A stretch of DNA of 64,000 nt, from positions 62,001-126,000 of the forward strand of contig MKJX01000111.1 in the NCBI GenBank assembly GCA_001942415.1, read 5' to 3'. The position numbers and the translations under genes are program-made. The notes under the pieces are model-generated. The model had not been told where the DNA came from and searched no databases. It worked only from the letters and a program-made list of their open reading frames with translations. Shown one piece after another: positions 19,534 through 31,037 of the stretch. Source of the stretch: Pseudonocardia sp. CNS-139 (GTDB lineage Bacteria > Actinomycetota > Actinomycetes > Mycobacteriales > Pseudonocardiaceae). The number at the start of each line of letters is the position of its first letter. Positions within the stretch are counted from its first letter, which is position 1.

Positions 19534-21002
19534 GTGACGAGTGATCTGGTGCGGTCGGTGCTGGTGCGGGACCGGTGCCTGGTGGGCGGCGCATGGGTCG
19601 AGGCCGACGACGGCCGCCGGTTCGCGGTGCGCGACCCCGCGTCGGGCGCGGAGGTCGGCTCGGTGCCCGACCTCGGCGCCGCCGACGTCCGTCGCGCGGT
19701 CGACGCGGCCGAGCGGGCACAGCGGAGCTGGGCCGCGGTGCCGGCCCCGGATCGCGCCGACGTCCTGCGCCGCTGGTTCGACCTGATCACCGACGAGACC
19801 GAGGACCTCGCCGGGATCCTCACGTCCGAGCAGGGCAAACCGCTGGCCGAGGCCCGGGGCGAGATCCGCTACGCCGCGTCCTACGTGCGGTTCTACGCGG
19901 AGGAGGCACGCCGGATCGCGGGGGAGGTGCTGCCGGCGCCCGTCGCCGACACGCGCATCGTGGTGCTGCGCCAGCCGGTCGGGGTCGTCGCTGCGATCAC
20001 CCCCTGGAACTTCCCCGCGGCGATGGTGACGCGCAAGGTCGCACCGGCGCTCGCCGCGGGGTGCGCCGTCGTGCTGAAGCCGGCCGGGCAGACCCCGTTG
20101 ACCGCGCTGGCGCTGGGGGCGCTCGCCCAGCGCGCCGGCCTGCCGGACGGTCTGCTCAACGTCGTCACCGGGGACGCCCGGACGATCGGCGGCGTGCTGT
20201 GCGGGCACCCGGTGGTGCGGGGGCTGTCCTTCACCGGTTCGACGGAGGTCGGACGGACGATCGCGGCGCAGTGCGCGCCGACCGTCAAGAAGGTCGCGCT
20301 GGAGCTCGGGGGGAACGCCCCGTTCCTCGTCTTCGACGACGCCGACCTCGACGCCGCGGTCGCAGGCGCGGTGTTCGCGAAGTTCCGCAACGCCGGGCAG
20401 ACCTGCATCTGCGCGAACCGCTTCCTCGTGCAGGAGGGCGTGTACGACGAGTTCGTGCAGCGCTTCGGGGCCGCGGTGTCCGGGCTGCGGGTGGGTCACG
20501 GCCTCGACCAGGGGGTCGACGTCGGGCCGCTGATCGACGGCGCCGCGCTCGGGAAGGTCCGCGAGCACGTCGCGGACGCCCTCGGACGCGGTGCGCGGCT
20601 GGTGCTCGGCGGGCCACCCGGCGAGCGAGGGCTCGCCGAGCCGTTCTACCCGCCGACAGTCCTGGGGGACGCGGACCGACGATGCTCGTGGCGGGGGAGG
20701 AGACGTTCGGCCCCGTCGCGGCGGTGTTCCGCTTCCGGGACGAGAACGAGGCGATCGCGCTGGCCAACGACACCGAGTACGGCCTCGGCGCCTACTTCTA
20801 CACGCGCGACGTCGGCCGGGTGTGGCGGGTCGCGGAGGCGCTGGAGACCGGCATGGTGGGCGTCAACACCGGCGTGCTCTCCACCGAGCTGGCCCCGTTC
20901 GGCGGGATCAAGCAGTCGGGCATCGGCCGCGAGGGCTCGCGGCACGGCCTGGACGAGTACCTGGAACTGAAGTACGTCGCGCTGGGCGGCCTCGACCGCT
21001 GA
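19534..21002 (+). CDS. aldehyde dehydrogenase (succinate-semialdehyde dehydrogenase-like)
   Basis: NAD(P)-dependent aldehyde dehydrogenase of about 489 residues, closest in style to GabD-type enzymes. Motifs: [34 protein letters not shown] with the general-base glutamate, and [11 protein letters not shown] with the catalytic cysteine. The GTG at 19534 is a choice among several in-frame GTG codons; GGAG lies 11 bases upstream. A frame break near 20680 separates the C-terminal part that starts [11 protein letters not shown]. It heads a five-gene operon leading to an enoyl-CoA hydratase, suggesting oxidation of an aldehyde to an acid during substrate breakdown. Confidence 0.85.
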
Positions 21003-21011
21003 TTGCATGAT

Positions 21012-21036
21012 GACACAGTCTGTGTAACTGTGTGAC
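21012..21036. promoter_or_regulatory. shared catabolic operator, site 2 (GACACA-N13-TGTGAC)
   Basis: An exact match to the CACA-N13-TGTG core, with a further inner palindrome ACACAG-T-CTGTGT. It lies in the 75-base gap between the two aldehyde dehydrogenase genes, 41 bases before the second GTG. GACTAT overlaps and follows its right arm, as at site 1. Confidence 0.75.
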
Positions 21037-21077
21037 TATCCGCTCGCCGGAGCGGCAGTGCTGCCTCAGGAGGTCGT

Positions 21078-22524
<1,447 letters not shown>

Positions 22525-22528
<4 letters not shown>

Positions 22529-23706
22529 CTGTCACCGGCCGGGGCCGCGCGGGGACGACCCTCGACCTGCCCGTGGGATCGCTGCCACCGCAGGCGCAGT
22601 CGCTGCGGGACGAGGTCGTCGCCTTCCTCGCCGACGAGCTGCGGATCGGTGGGTTCACGCCGCGGTGCGACGCATGGATGAGCGCCGCCGATCCCGCGTT
22701 CACCCGGCGGCTGGCCGGCCGGGGCTGGGTCGGCATGACCGTGCCGGGCCTGTACGGGGGCCACGGCCGCTCTCCGCTGGAGCGGTTCGTCGTGGCCGAG
22801 GAGCTGCTGGCCGCGGGGGCGCCGGTCGCGGCGCACTGGATCGCCGACCGCCAGATGGCGCCGTCGATCCTGCGGCTCGGCACCGAGGAGCAGAAGCACC
22901 GCTACCTGCCGGCGATCGCGCGCGGCGAGTGCTTCTTCGCGATCGGCATGAGCGAGCCGGACGCCGGGTCGGACCTGGCCGCCGTCCGCACCCGGGCCCG
23001 GGAGGTGCCCGGCGGGTGGGAGGTCACCGGCACCAAGCTGTGGTCCACGGGCGCGCACCTGGCGCACGCGATCGTGCTGCTCGCCCGCACCGATCCCGCC
23101 GAGGGGAGCCGGCACGCCGGTCTCTCGCAGTTCGTCGTCGACCTCCCGTGGCCGGGCGTCACTGTCCGCCCGATCCGCACCGTGGACGGCGAGCACCACT
23201 TCAACGAGGTCGTGCTCGACGCCGCGGTGCTGCCGTCCGACGCGCTGCTCGGCACCCGGGGTGCCGGGTGGGAGCAGGTGACGGCGGAGCTGGCCCACGA
23301 GCGGTCGGGGCCGGAACGGCTGCTCAGCACGATGCCGCTGCTCGTCGCCTGGGCCGACGCGCTGGAGAAGGACGGCGCCGGCCCGGCCGCCCGCCGGGAG
23401 GTGGGCCGGCTGCTCGCGCGCGCCTGGACGGTGCGGCAGATGTCGCTGGCCGTGGCGACGGCGCTCGCGGACGGCCGGAGCCCCGCGGTGACCGCCGCAC
23501 TCGTGAAGGACCTCGGGTCGCGGTTCGAGGGCGACGTCGTCGAGACGGTGCGCCGGCTCCGGCGCGCCCCGGTCCGGCGCGGCGCGGCGGACGGCGTCGA
23601 GCGGCTGCTGCGGGACGGGCTGCTGCACTCGCCGGCGTTCACGCTGCGCGGCGGCGCCAACGAGATCCTGCGCTCGGTCGTGGCCGGGCACCTGGGGGTG
23701 CGATGA
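22525..23706 (+). CDS. acyl-CoA dehydrogenase
   Basis: An intact flavoprotein of about 393 residues that introduces a double bond into an acyl-CoA. It has the N-terminal helical domain, AIGMSEPDAGSDLAAVRT contacting the flavin in the beta domain, and a C-terminal LRGGANEILRSVVAGHLG. The GTG at 22525 overlaps the previous stop and the product's stop overlaps the next ATG. The partner gene follows directly, so the two may form a heteromeric dehydrogenase, as in steroid side-chain pathways. Confidence 0.87.
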
Positions 23707-24779
23707 CCGACCACCTCGACGACCTGCGCTCCGCCGCCGAGGCGATGTTCGCGGGGCGGGAGCCGCACGACGCGGTGCCCGACCCCGAGCTGGACACCCT
23801 GCTCTGGAAGAGCCTCGATGAGACCGGGTTCTCGCTGCTCGGCGTCCCGGAGGAGGCGGGCGGCAGCGGGGGCACGCTCGCCGACGCCGCGGCCGTCCTG
23901 GAGATCGCCGCGGCGCACCTCGCGCGCGTGCCGCTCGGTGAGACGGCCGTGCTGGCGGGCTGGATGCTCGCGGGGAGCGGGCTGGCCGTTCCGGACGGCC
24001 CGCTCGCGGCGGCCGCGGGGGATCTGGCGCTGCGCCGCGACGGTGAGTCCTGGGTCGCGCACGGCTGGCTGCCCGACGTCCCGTGGGCCCGGCACTGCGG
24101 GCACGCCGTGCTCCTCGTGCCGGCCACCGAGCCGCGTCTCGTGCTGCTCCCGCTCCGCGGGACCCCGGGCGTGGCCGTGCACCCCGACACCAACGTGGCC
24201 GGCGAGCCGCGGGACACGGTTGAGCTGACCGGGCTGACCCTGCCCGCCGCCGCGGTACGGCCGGCCGGACCCGGGATCGACCAGGACGCCTGGGAGATCC
24301 GCGGGGCACTGCTGCGCACCGTGCAGCTGGCCGGCGCCGCGCAGCACGTGCTCTCCGCGACCGTCCGGCACACCCGGGAACGCGAGCAGTTCGGGCGCTC
24401 CCTGTCCCGGTTCCAGGTGGTGCAGCACCAGCTGGCCGTGCTCGCCGGTGAGGTGTCCGCGATGCAGGTCGCCGCCCGGGCCGCGGTCCTCGCGTACGAG
24501 ACGGCTCGGGCCACCGCTGCGGTGGCCGTCGGCGCGGCGAAGGCGACGGCGTCCGCGTCGGCGCACACCGTCGCCGCGATCGGGCACCAGCTGCACGGGG
24601 CGCTCGGCTTCTCCGAGGAGCACCGGCTCGGCGCCGCGACCACCCGGCTGTGGGCGTGGCGCGAGGAGTTCGGCAACGAGGACGTCTGGCACGAGCGGCT
24701 CGGGGCGGCGGTCGCGACGGCCGGCCCGGGCGGGCTCTGGCGGCTGGCCACCGGGCGCGCCGCCGAGGTGGGGCCGTGA
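23703..24779 (+). CDS. acyl-CoA dehydrogenase, short partner-type
   Basis: An intact 358-residue acyl-CoA dehydrogenase-like protein. The C-terminal domain is clear (TREREQFGRSLSRFQVVQHQLA, then HQLHGALGFSEEHRL), while the N-terminal domain is shorter than in a canonical enzyme and the usual SEPxxGSD flavin motif is not obvious. This pattern is common in the second subunit of alpha2beta2 acyl-CoA dehydrogenases (FadE pairs). It is coupled to its neighbours by overlapping ATGA and GTGA codons. A heterotetramer with the 22525 product is a reasonable inference. Confidence 0.83.
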   Translation: MTDHLDDLRSAAEAMFAGREPHDAVPDPELDTLLWKSLDETGFSLLGVPEEAGGSGGTLADAAAVLEIAAAHLARVPLGETAVLAGWMLAGSGLAVPDGPLAAAAGDLALRRDGESWVAHGWLPDVPWARHCGHAVLLVPATEPRLVLLPLRGTPGVAVHPDTNVAGEPRDTVELTGLTLPAAAVRPAGPGIDQDAWEIRGALLRTVQLAGAAQHVLSATVRHTREREQFGRSLSRFQVVQHQLAVLAGEVSAMQVAARAAVLAYETARATAAVAVGAAKATASASAHTVAAIGHQLHGALGFSEEHRLGAATTRLWAWREEFGNEDVWHERLGAAVATAGPGGLWRLATGRAAEVGP

Positions 24780-25534
24780 GCGACGAGGTCCGCACCGAGC
24801 TCGCCGACGGCGTCGCCGTCGTCACCCTGTCGAGCCCGCGCCGGCGCAACGCGATGAACCTCGACCTGGCCGCGAAGCTCGTCGCCGCCGTGCGGTCCGT
24901 GGTCGGGGCGCCGGAGGCCCGCGCGCTCGTCGTGACGGGCGAGCCGCCGGCGTTCTGCGCCGGGGGCGACCTGGCGGAGCTGCAGCGCAGCGACGAGCCG
25001 ACCCTCCGAGCGCTCTACGCCGGGTTCCTGGAGGTGGCGGCGTGCCCGCTGCCCACGATCGCGGCCGTCAACGGACCGGCGGTCGGGGCCGGCCTGAACC
25101 TCGCCCTCGCCTGCGACGTGCGGCTCGCCGGCCCGACCGCGCTCTTCGACGCGCGTTTCATGCAGATCGGCCTGCATCCGGGCGGTGGCTACACGTGGAT
25201 GGTGCAGCGTGCGCTCGGGCCGCAGGGCGCCGCGGCGTTGACGCTGCTCGGCGACGCGCTGGACGCGGCCGAGGCCGAGCGCGTCGGGCTGGTCTGGCGC
25301 CGCTACCCGGACGACGACGGGCTGCGCGCCGCCGCGCTCGACCTGGCCGGCCGGGCGGCCGCCGCACCCCGGGACCTCCTGGCCACGACGAAGGCGACCC
25401 TGCGGCTGACCGGGGCGATGGCGACCCAGGCGGAGGCGACGGAGCTGGAGCTGCGTGCGCAGGCCGCCTCGATCGCGTCGCCCGAGTTCCAGCGGCGTGT
25501 GACGGAGCTGCAGGAGCGCCTGCGCCGCCGCTGA
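24776..25534 (+). CDS. enoyl-CoA hydratase/isomerase family protein
   Basis: An intact crotonase-fold protein of 252 residues. It has the start VAVVTLSSPRRRNAMN, the oxyanion-hole segment FCAGGDLAEL near residue 62 and VNGPAVGAGLNLALACDVRLA near residue 100. The position of the usual second catalytic glutamate reads GLHPGGGYTW, so catalytic residues may differ from classical hydratases. It ends the five-gene operon and converges with the livF gene, with only nine bases between them. Confidence 0.87.
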   Translation: MSDEVRTELADGVAVVTLSSPRRRNAMNLDLAAKLVAAVRSVVGAPEARALVVTGEPPAFCAGGDLAELQRSDEPTLRALYAGFLEVAACPLPTIAAVNGPAVGAGLNLALACDVRLAGPTALFDARFMQIGLHPGGGYTWMVQRALGPQGAAALTLLGDALDAAEAERVGLVWRRYPDDDGLRAAALDLAGRAAAAPRDLLATTKATLRLTGAMATQAEATELELRAQAASIASPEFQRRVTELQERLRRR

Positions 25535-25543
25535 CGCCGCCGG

Positions 25544-26256
25544 TCACTGCGCCGCACCTTCGCCGAGCAGGGAGCCCAGCACCGCGGTCCGGGTGTCGGC
25601 CGAACCGGCGTCGCCGCCGAACACGAGCTCCCCGCGGGACATGACACGGACCGTGTCGGCGATCTCCAGGCCGACGTCGACGTTCTGCTCGACCATGAGA
25701 ATCCCGACACCGGCGTCCGCGATCCGCCGGATGCTCGCCATGACCTCGTCGATGATCACCGGGGCCAGGCCCATGGACGGCTCGTCGAGCAGGATCGCCC
25801 GCGGCGCCGCGGCCAGCCCGCGGGCCAGCGCGAGCATCTGCTGCTCGCCCCCGCTGAGCAGCCCGGCGGGTCCCTTCCGGCGGGCCGCGAGCACCGGGAA
25901 CATCGTGTAGGCCGCCTCGACGCGCCCGCCACCTCGGACGCCGGCCGGCTGTGCGCGCCGAGCCGGAGGTTCTCCTCCACGCTCAGGGGCGCGAAGACCC
26001 GGCGGCCCTCCGGCACCAGCACCACACCGAGCCGCACCATGCGGTCAGTCCGGAAGCGCGTCACGTCCCGGCCGTCGAGCGTGATCCGCCCGCCCGTCGC
26101 CGGATGGAGGCCGGCGACCGTGCGGAGCGTCGTCGACTTGCCGGCGCCGTTCACCCCGAGCACCAGGGTGACGGTGCCGGGCTCGACCGTGAACGAGACG
26201 CCGCGCACGACGTCGCGGCCGCCGTAGCCCGCGGTCAGGCCGGTGACCTCAAGCAT
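25544..26256 (-). CDS. livF: branched-chain amino acid-type ABC transporter ATPase (LivF)
   Basis: ATPase of about 237 residues, last gene of the leftward Liv operon. Walker A is GVNGAGKST, the signature [15 protein letters not shown] and Walker B ILLDEPSMGLAP. The ATG at 26256 follows GGGGAG and overlaps the 3' end of livG by eight bases. A frame break near 25925 splits the protein before MFPVLAARRKG. It energises an importer for an organic or amino acid whose identity is not visible. Confidence 0.85.
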
Positions 26257-26987
26257 GCCGTGCTCCCCTCCGGCCGAGGTAGGACTCGCGCACCCGGGCG
26301 CCTGGACGACGTCGGCCGGGACGCCGCTGGTGACGACCTCGCCCTGCACCATCGCGACGATCCGGTCGCACAGCCCGACCAGCATCGGCACGTCGTGCTC
26401 GACGAGCACCTGGGTGACGCCCTGGTCGCGCAGCGCGGCGAGCAGGGCCGTGATCGCGTTGCGCTCGTCGGCGTTCATCCCGGCCGTCGGCTCGTCGAGA
26501 AGGAGGACCGCGGGCTCCATGGCGAGGGCCCGCGCGATCTCGACGCGGCGCTGGTCACCGTAGGAGAGCTCGTCGGGCCGCCGCTCGGCGTGCCCGGCGA
26601 TCCCGGCCCGCTCCATCGCACGGGTGACCGTCGCGTCCAGGGCCCGGCGCCGGGCCCGGGACGGGCGGCCGCGGTGCCGCACGTCGCGCCGAGCGCCACG
26701 TTCTCCCGGACCGACATCGTGGGCAGCAGCCGGGCGGTCTGGAACGAGCGGGCGACGCCCCGGGCGGCGAGGCGTTCCGGGGCCAGCCGGGTCACGTCCT
26801 CGCCGTGGAGCCGGACCGTGCCGGCGGTCGGCGTGACGAGCCGGGTGACGGCCGCCAGCAGCGTGCTCTTCCCGGAGCCGTTCGGGCCCATGATCCCGTA
26901 GAGCAGGCCGGCCTCGACGGCGAAGCTCACGTCGTCGACCGCGCGCACCCCGCCGAAGTGCACGCTCAGCCCATCCACCTCGAGCAT
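26249..26987 (-). CDS. livG: branched-chain amino acid-type ABC transporter ATPase (LivG)
   Basis: ATPase of about 246 residues: Walker A GIMGPNGSGKST, signature LSYGDQRRVEIARAL, Walker B VLLLDEPTAGM, and the typical C-terminus VRESYLG visible after repair. The ATG at 26987 has AGGAGGT upstream. Frame breaks lie near 26675 and 26285. The livM frame runs into it without a stop as sequenced, but its own ribosome site and ATG argue for a separate protein. Confidence 0.83.
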
Positions 26988-27007
26988 CGGGACCTCCTGC
27001 GCGCCGG

Positions 27008-27889
27008 TCACGAGACGGCTCCGGCCGGGGAGGGCCGCCGGCCGGCGCCGGGACCGCCGCCGGTGCCGGGCCTCGCGCAGCACGCCGACGACGCCGCCGG
27101 GCACCCAGATCGCGACGACGGCCACGATCGCCCCGTACACGACCTCCTGCCACTCGCCGACGAACTGCAGCGTGCTGGGAAGCCAGGTGAAGAACACGGC
27201 TCCGACCAGGGCGCCGACCCACGAGCCGGTACCGCCGACGATGATCATCGTCAGGGTGAGGACCACCACCGGGAACCCCATGTCCGCCGGGGTCGCGATG
27301 GTCCGGAAGGTGACGTTCACCCCGCCGGCGATCGCGCCGATCACCGCGCTGACCACGAAGACGGCCACGCGGACGCGGGTGACGGAGATGCCGGCCGTCA
27401 CCGACAGCTCCGGATCGAGCCGCACCGCCTCCAGCCGGCGCCCGAGGCGGCCGCGCTCGCTCGCCGCGGCGAGCCCCACGATCCCGGCGACGACCAGCAG
27501 GACCAGCCAGGACGGCAGCGTCGCCGGCACCCCGAAGAGACCCTCGGTGCCACCGGTGAAGTCGCCCCCGTTCATGATCCCCACCATCACGATCAGGTCG
27601 AACGCGATCGTCGCCATGCCCAGGTGCAGCCCGTCGAGCCGCCGTACGAGGAGGCCGAGCGCGCCGCAGGCCACACCGGCGACCGCGATCCCGGACCGAT
27701 CGCGGCCGTGGCGTCCCAGCCCCAGTGCAGGCTCGTGGCCGCGGTGGCGTACGTGCCGATCCCGTAGGCGCCGATGCCGGAGAACGTGAAGACGCCGGCC
27801 CGCACCGGGACCAGCAGGCTCAGCGCGAGCAGGAAGTTGACCAGCGTCGCCTGGACGAGCACGACGTTGGCGTCGAACAGGTCCGTCAC
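27008..27889 (-). CDS. livM: branched-chain amino acid-type ABC transporter permease (LivM)
   Basis: A multi-span permease of about 294 residues with the LivM signature stretch GMATIAFDLIVMVGI and GIMNGGDFTGGTEGLFG. The GTG at 27889 gives VTDLFDANVVLVQATLVNFLLALSLLV piecewise, the first membrane segment. A frame break near 27697 lies after ATAAIGPG. The stop is not in the main frame: an end at the TGA at 27008-27010, just before the livG ribosome site, needs one more small break. Otherwise it would read into livG. Confidence 0.78.
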
Positions 27890-27962
27890 GACCCCTCCTC
27901 GCTGACGCTCGTCGGTGCCGTGCCGGGCCGTGCTGCGTTGAATGGTGACCTCGCAAGCTCGG

Positions 27963-28847
27963 TCACGTCCGCACCGCCTTCCGCCGCGCGAGCAGCCCCG
28001 CCGGCCGCAGGAGCAGCAGCACGAAGATCATTCCGAAGGACACGGCGTCCACCCAGGATCCCGAGGTGAACGTGAGCAGGAGCGTCTCGGCCGTCGCCAG
28101 GATCAGCGCACCGACGGCGACGCCGACGACGCTTCCCACACCGCCGACGATGATCACGGCGAACGCCTTGATGATGAGGAACTCGCCGCTGATCGGCGTG
28201 AGCGCACCGAAGCTCAGGGTGAGCATCACCCCGGCCACCCCGGCCAGCGCCCCGGAGAACGCCATGGTCAGCACCGCCAGCCGGGCCCGGTCGACGCCCA
28301 TCATCAGCGCCGTCTCGTCGTCCACGCCGATCGCCCGCAGCGCCAGGCCGCGCCGCGACCAGCGCAGCCACGCGGCGACGACCACCGTCGTCACGGTCGC
28401 GACCGCGACGATCAGCAGCTGGACGCTCGTCACCGGCACGGACAGGATCCGGTGGACGCCGAGGTCGAACGAGCTGGTGTCGAACCCGAAGGGGTTGCCG
28501 GCGGTCGCGTGGTTCACGACGGCCACGGGGATCGCCGCGATGCCGACGCCCACGATGAGCATCTGCATCTCCCGGTCGCGCCGCAGCGCCCGCCGCCGGA
28601 TCGGCTCGAACGCGAGGTAGTGGACGAGCACGGACAGGGCGGCGCCCACCGCGGCCCCGGCCAGCACCATCGCGGCGAGCGGCAGGCGGACCTGCTCGAT
28701 CACGAGGTGCACGGCGTACGCGGAGAACAGGAACACGGAGCCGTGGGCGAAGTTCAGCACGTCGATCGTCCCCCAGCAGATGCTCAGCCCGAGGGCGAAC
28801 AGCAGGTAGACCGACGCCAGGACCACGGCGTAGACGAGCTCGGGCAT
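27963..28847 (-). CDS. livH: branched-chain amino acid-type ABC transporter permease (LivH)
   Basis: An intact permease of 294 residues with the LivH hallmark LNFAHGSVFLFSAY near residue 35 and VGGVGSVVGVAVGALIL toward the C-terminus, and about eight hydrophobic spans. It starts at the ATG at 28847, 20 bases after the solute-binding protein gene. LivH and LivM form the channel of the importer. Confidence 0.87.
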   Translation of the reverse strand: MPELVYAVVLASVYLLFALGLSICWGTIDVLNFAHGSVFLFSAYAVHLVIEQVRLPLAAMVLAGAAVGAALSVLVHYLAFEPIRRRALRRDREMQMLIVGVGIAAIPVAVVNHATAGNPFGFDTSSFDLGVHRILSVPVTSVQLLIVAVATVTTVVVAAWLRWSRRGLALRAIGVDDETALMMGVDRARLAVLTMAFSGALAGVAGVMLTLSFGALTPISGEFLIIKAFAVIIVGGVGSVVGVAVGALILATAETLLLTFTSGSWVDAVSFGMIFVLLLLRPAGLLARRKAVRT

Positions 28848-28866
28848 GTCGGGTCGGCTCGTCCGG

Positions 28867-30020
28867 TCAGGCGGCCGAGGCCAGCGTCTCGTCCCGGCCG
28901 TCCCACTGCACCAGGACACCGCGCGCCCGCGCGATGTTGTCCCGGAACGTGAGCGGCCCGAGCGCCCCGGTGAAGCCCTGGTCGGCGACGACCTTCAGGG
29001 CGTCCTTGATCGCCTCCCGGTCGGCCGAGCGGCCTGCTTGATGGCCCGGGCCAGCAGCCACGTCGCGTCGTAGGACTCGGCGGAGGCGCTGTAGGGCAGC
29101 TGGCCGCCGTTGGCGGCGGTGAACGCCCGGACGTAGGTGACGGTCGACTCGCTGGTGTCGTGCGGGCTGAAGGGTGCCGCCCAGGTGACCCCGCGCGCGG
29201 CGGCGCCGGCGGGCTCCAGCGCGCCGCCCGAGACGCCCGCCTGCGCGATGTACAGGCCGGTGTAGCCGCGCTGGCTCAGCTGCTGGATCGCGGTCGCGGA
29301 CTGGGCACCGGTCAGCTCGATCGCGACCGCGTCCGGAGCGGCGTCATGATGCGGTTGATCGGCCCGGACATGTCCACCGTCGACGACGTGATCGACGACG
29401 TGGCCACGACCTCGAACCCGTACTCCTGGCCCAGCGCCGGCAGCGTCTCCTCGGCGATGCGCTTGAGCTGCGGGTTCTCGGAGTTGACGATGACGCCGAG
29501 CCGCTTCGCGCCGTGCTCCTGCAGGTAACGGGCGTTGAGCGGGTGGAGCTCGGTGATCGGGGGTGGCGAGCAGGTAGGTGTACTCGCCGAGCACCACTCC
29601 GATGGGACTCGAGCTGCCGACGACGAACGGCAGTCCGCCGCGCTGCGCGATCGGCGCGGCCGGTGCCGCCACCGTCGTGGTCAGGTTGCCGATCACCGCC
29701 GCGTAGCCGCGGTCGGCGACCGCCCGCGACATCTCGGCCGCGGACGTCTGCGCCTTGCCGGCCACGTCCTTGCGGTCGGCCACGAGCGTCGTGTCGCCGA
29801 GGAAGCGCTGCGCGTTGATCTCCTCGATCGCGAGGTCCATCCCCGCCTCCCCTTGCCGGCCGAGGAACGACGCCGCGCCGGTGAGGTCGCTGAGCGCGAG
29901 GATCCGCACCTCGCGCGGCAGCCCGTCGACCGGGCTCGCCGGTCCGGTCGCCGCGCACGCCGTCAGGACCAGTGACGTCGCCGCAGCGACGACGGCCAGT
30001 GCCCGTTGAAGGGGGTTCAT
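28867..30020 (-). CDS. ABC transporter substrate-binding protein (type 1 periplasmic binding fold, lipoprotein)
   Basis: A lipoprotein of about 384 residues. The signal peptide MNPLQRALAVVAAATSLVLTAC ends in the lipobox LTAC, with the lipid cysteine near residue 22. The body has the Peripla_BP_6 pattern (LSDLTGAASFLGRQGEAGMDLAIEEIN in pieces, then AVIGNLTTTVAAPAAPIA). Frame breaks lie near 29570, 29345 and 29035. It is upstream of the LivHMGF genes on the same strand, so it gives the importer its specificity. The gene before it (30114) is 93 bases away on the same strand, so all may be one transcript from site 3. Confidence 0.82.
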
Positions 30021-30113
30021 GCCGCGGTGCCTCCGTCCGGAAGGGTGAGCCGGCACGCGCGGGCCGGCACGCTAACGCGAGATGTGACTACTTGTGACAA
30101 CACGTCGGCGAGC

Positions 30114-30956
30114 TCAGCCCGTCAGGCCGTGCCGCTGCAGGTCCGGCAGCACCCCGGCGAGCATGAAGCGGGCGATCGGCGCCGGGACGTCGAGCTCTCC
30201 CCCGAGCGCGGCGGCCAGTTCGAGGTCCTTGCGCCACATCGCGACCATGCCCTGCGGGCCCGTCGTGTAGCCCGCCTCCTGGGCCCGGATGCGGTCCCAG
30301 TTGTCGCTCACCCAGCTGGACCCGACGCGGCCGTGGTGGACGACGTCGAGAACCTGCTCCGCCGGCAGGCCGACGCCGCCGGCGAGCCGCAGGGCCTCCC
30401 GGACCAGCGCGACGTTGCAGGACCCCAGGAAGTTGCTGACGATCTTCATCGCCATGCCGGCGCCGACGTCGCCGAGGTGCACGCAGCGGCGGGCCATCAC
30501 GTCGAGAGCGGGCTGCACGCGGGCCACCGGCTCGGCGGGCCCGCCGAGCATGAAGGTCAGCTCGGCGGCCTCGGCCGCCACGTCGCCCCCGCCGGTCATC
30601 GCGGCGTCGACGACCGTGTGCCCGGTCCTCGCCGCGCTCGCCGCCGTCTCGCGGACGAACGCGGGGGAGAGCGTGCTGTGCAGCGCGACGACCGCTCCGG
30701 CGGGCGCCCCGGCAAGGACGCCGTGCTCCCCGTCGAGCACGCCGCGGGCCTGCTGCTCGTCGAACACGGCGACGCAGACCAGGTCGGCGTCGCGGGCGGC
30801 CGCCGCCGGGGATCCGGCGCCGCGCGCGCCGCGGCCGACGAGGTCGGCGACCGGCTCCGGCCGGATGTCATGGACGGTGACGGAGAAGCCTGCGCGGACG
30901 AGGTTGCGGGCCATCCCGCGGCCCATGTTGCCCAGGCCCACGAACCCGATCTGCAT
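30114..30956 (-). CDS. NAD(P)-dependent 3-hydroxyisobutyrate dehydrogenase-like oxidoreductase
   Basis: An intact 280-residue beta-hydroxyacid dehydrogenase. It has the cofactor loop GFVGLGNMGRGMARNLV at the N-terminus, the substrate region DAAMTGGGD and the catalytic lysine segment GAGMAMKIVSNFL near residue 165. The family oxidises 3-hydroxyisobutyrate, tartronate semialdehyde or related hydroxy acids. It is divergent from the orphan Mo hydroxylase gene, with operator site 3 between them, and a relative lies at 40588. Confidence 0.86.
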   Translation of the reverse strand: MQIGFVGLGNMGRGMARNLVRAGFSVTVHDIRPEPVADLVGRGARGAGSPAAAARDADLVCVAVFDEQQARGVLDGEHGVLAGAPAGAVVALHSTLSPAFVRETAASAARTGHTVVDAAMTGGGDVAAEAAELTFMLGGPAEPVARVQPALDVMARRCVHLGDVGAGMAMKIVSNFLGSCNVALVREALRLAGGVGLPAEQVLDVVHHGRVGSSWVSDNWDRIRAQEAGYTTGPQGMVAMWRKDLELAAALGGELDVPAPIARFMLAGVLPDLQRHGLTG

Positions 30957-31001
30957 GTGCGGCTCCCGGCTTGTCGCGACGGTGCGAGCGCTCCGAGTAT
31001 G

Positions 31002-31024
31002 TCACAGAAGCACAGTTTTCGTGC
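31002..31024. promoter_or_regulatory. shared catabolic operator, site 3 (TCACA-N13-CGTGC)
   Basis: Matches the core with one mismatch (CGTG for TGTG), between the divergent genes at 30956 and 31038. TACGGT at 31025-31030 lies 7 bases before the ATG at 31038 and could be the -10 of a leaderless or nearly leaderless transcript, so a bound repressor would cover the promoter. Confidence 0.55.
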
Positions 31025-31037
31025 TACGGTGCAACTC

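Noticed and set aside
26249-27889. A LivM-LivG fusion in the first Liv system
   Set aside because: The frame is open as sequenced, but livG has its own AGGAGGT and ATG, and a TGA just upstream in a neighbouring frame ends livM if one base is corrected.
30061-30113. A further shared operator upstream of the first Liv binding-protein gene
   Set aside because: Only direct TGTGAC/TCACA repeats are present and the second half does not match; this operon may be read from site 3 through the 30114 gene instead.
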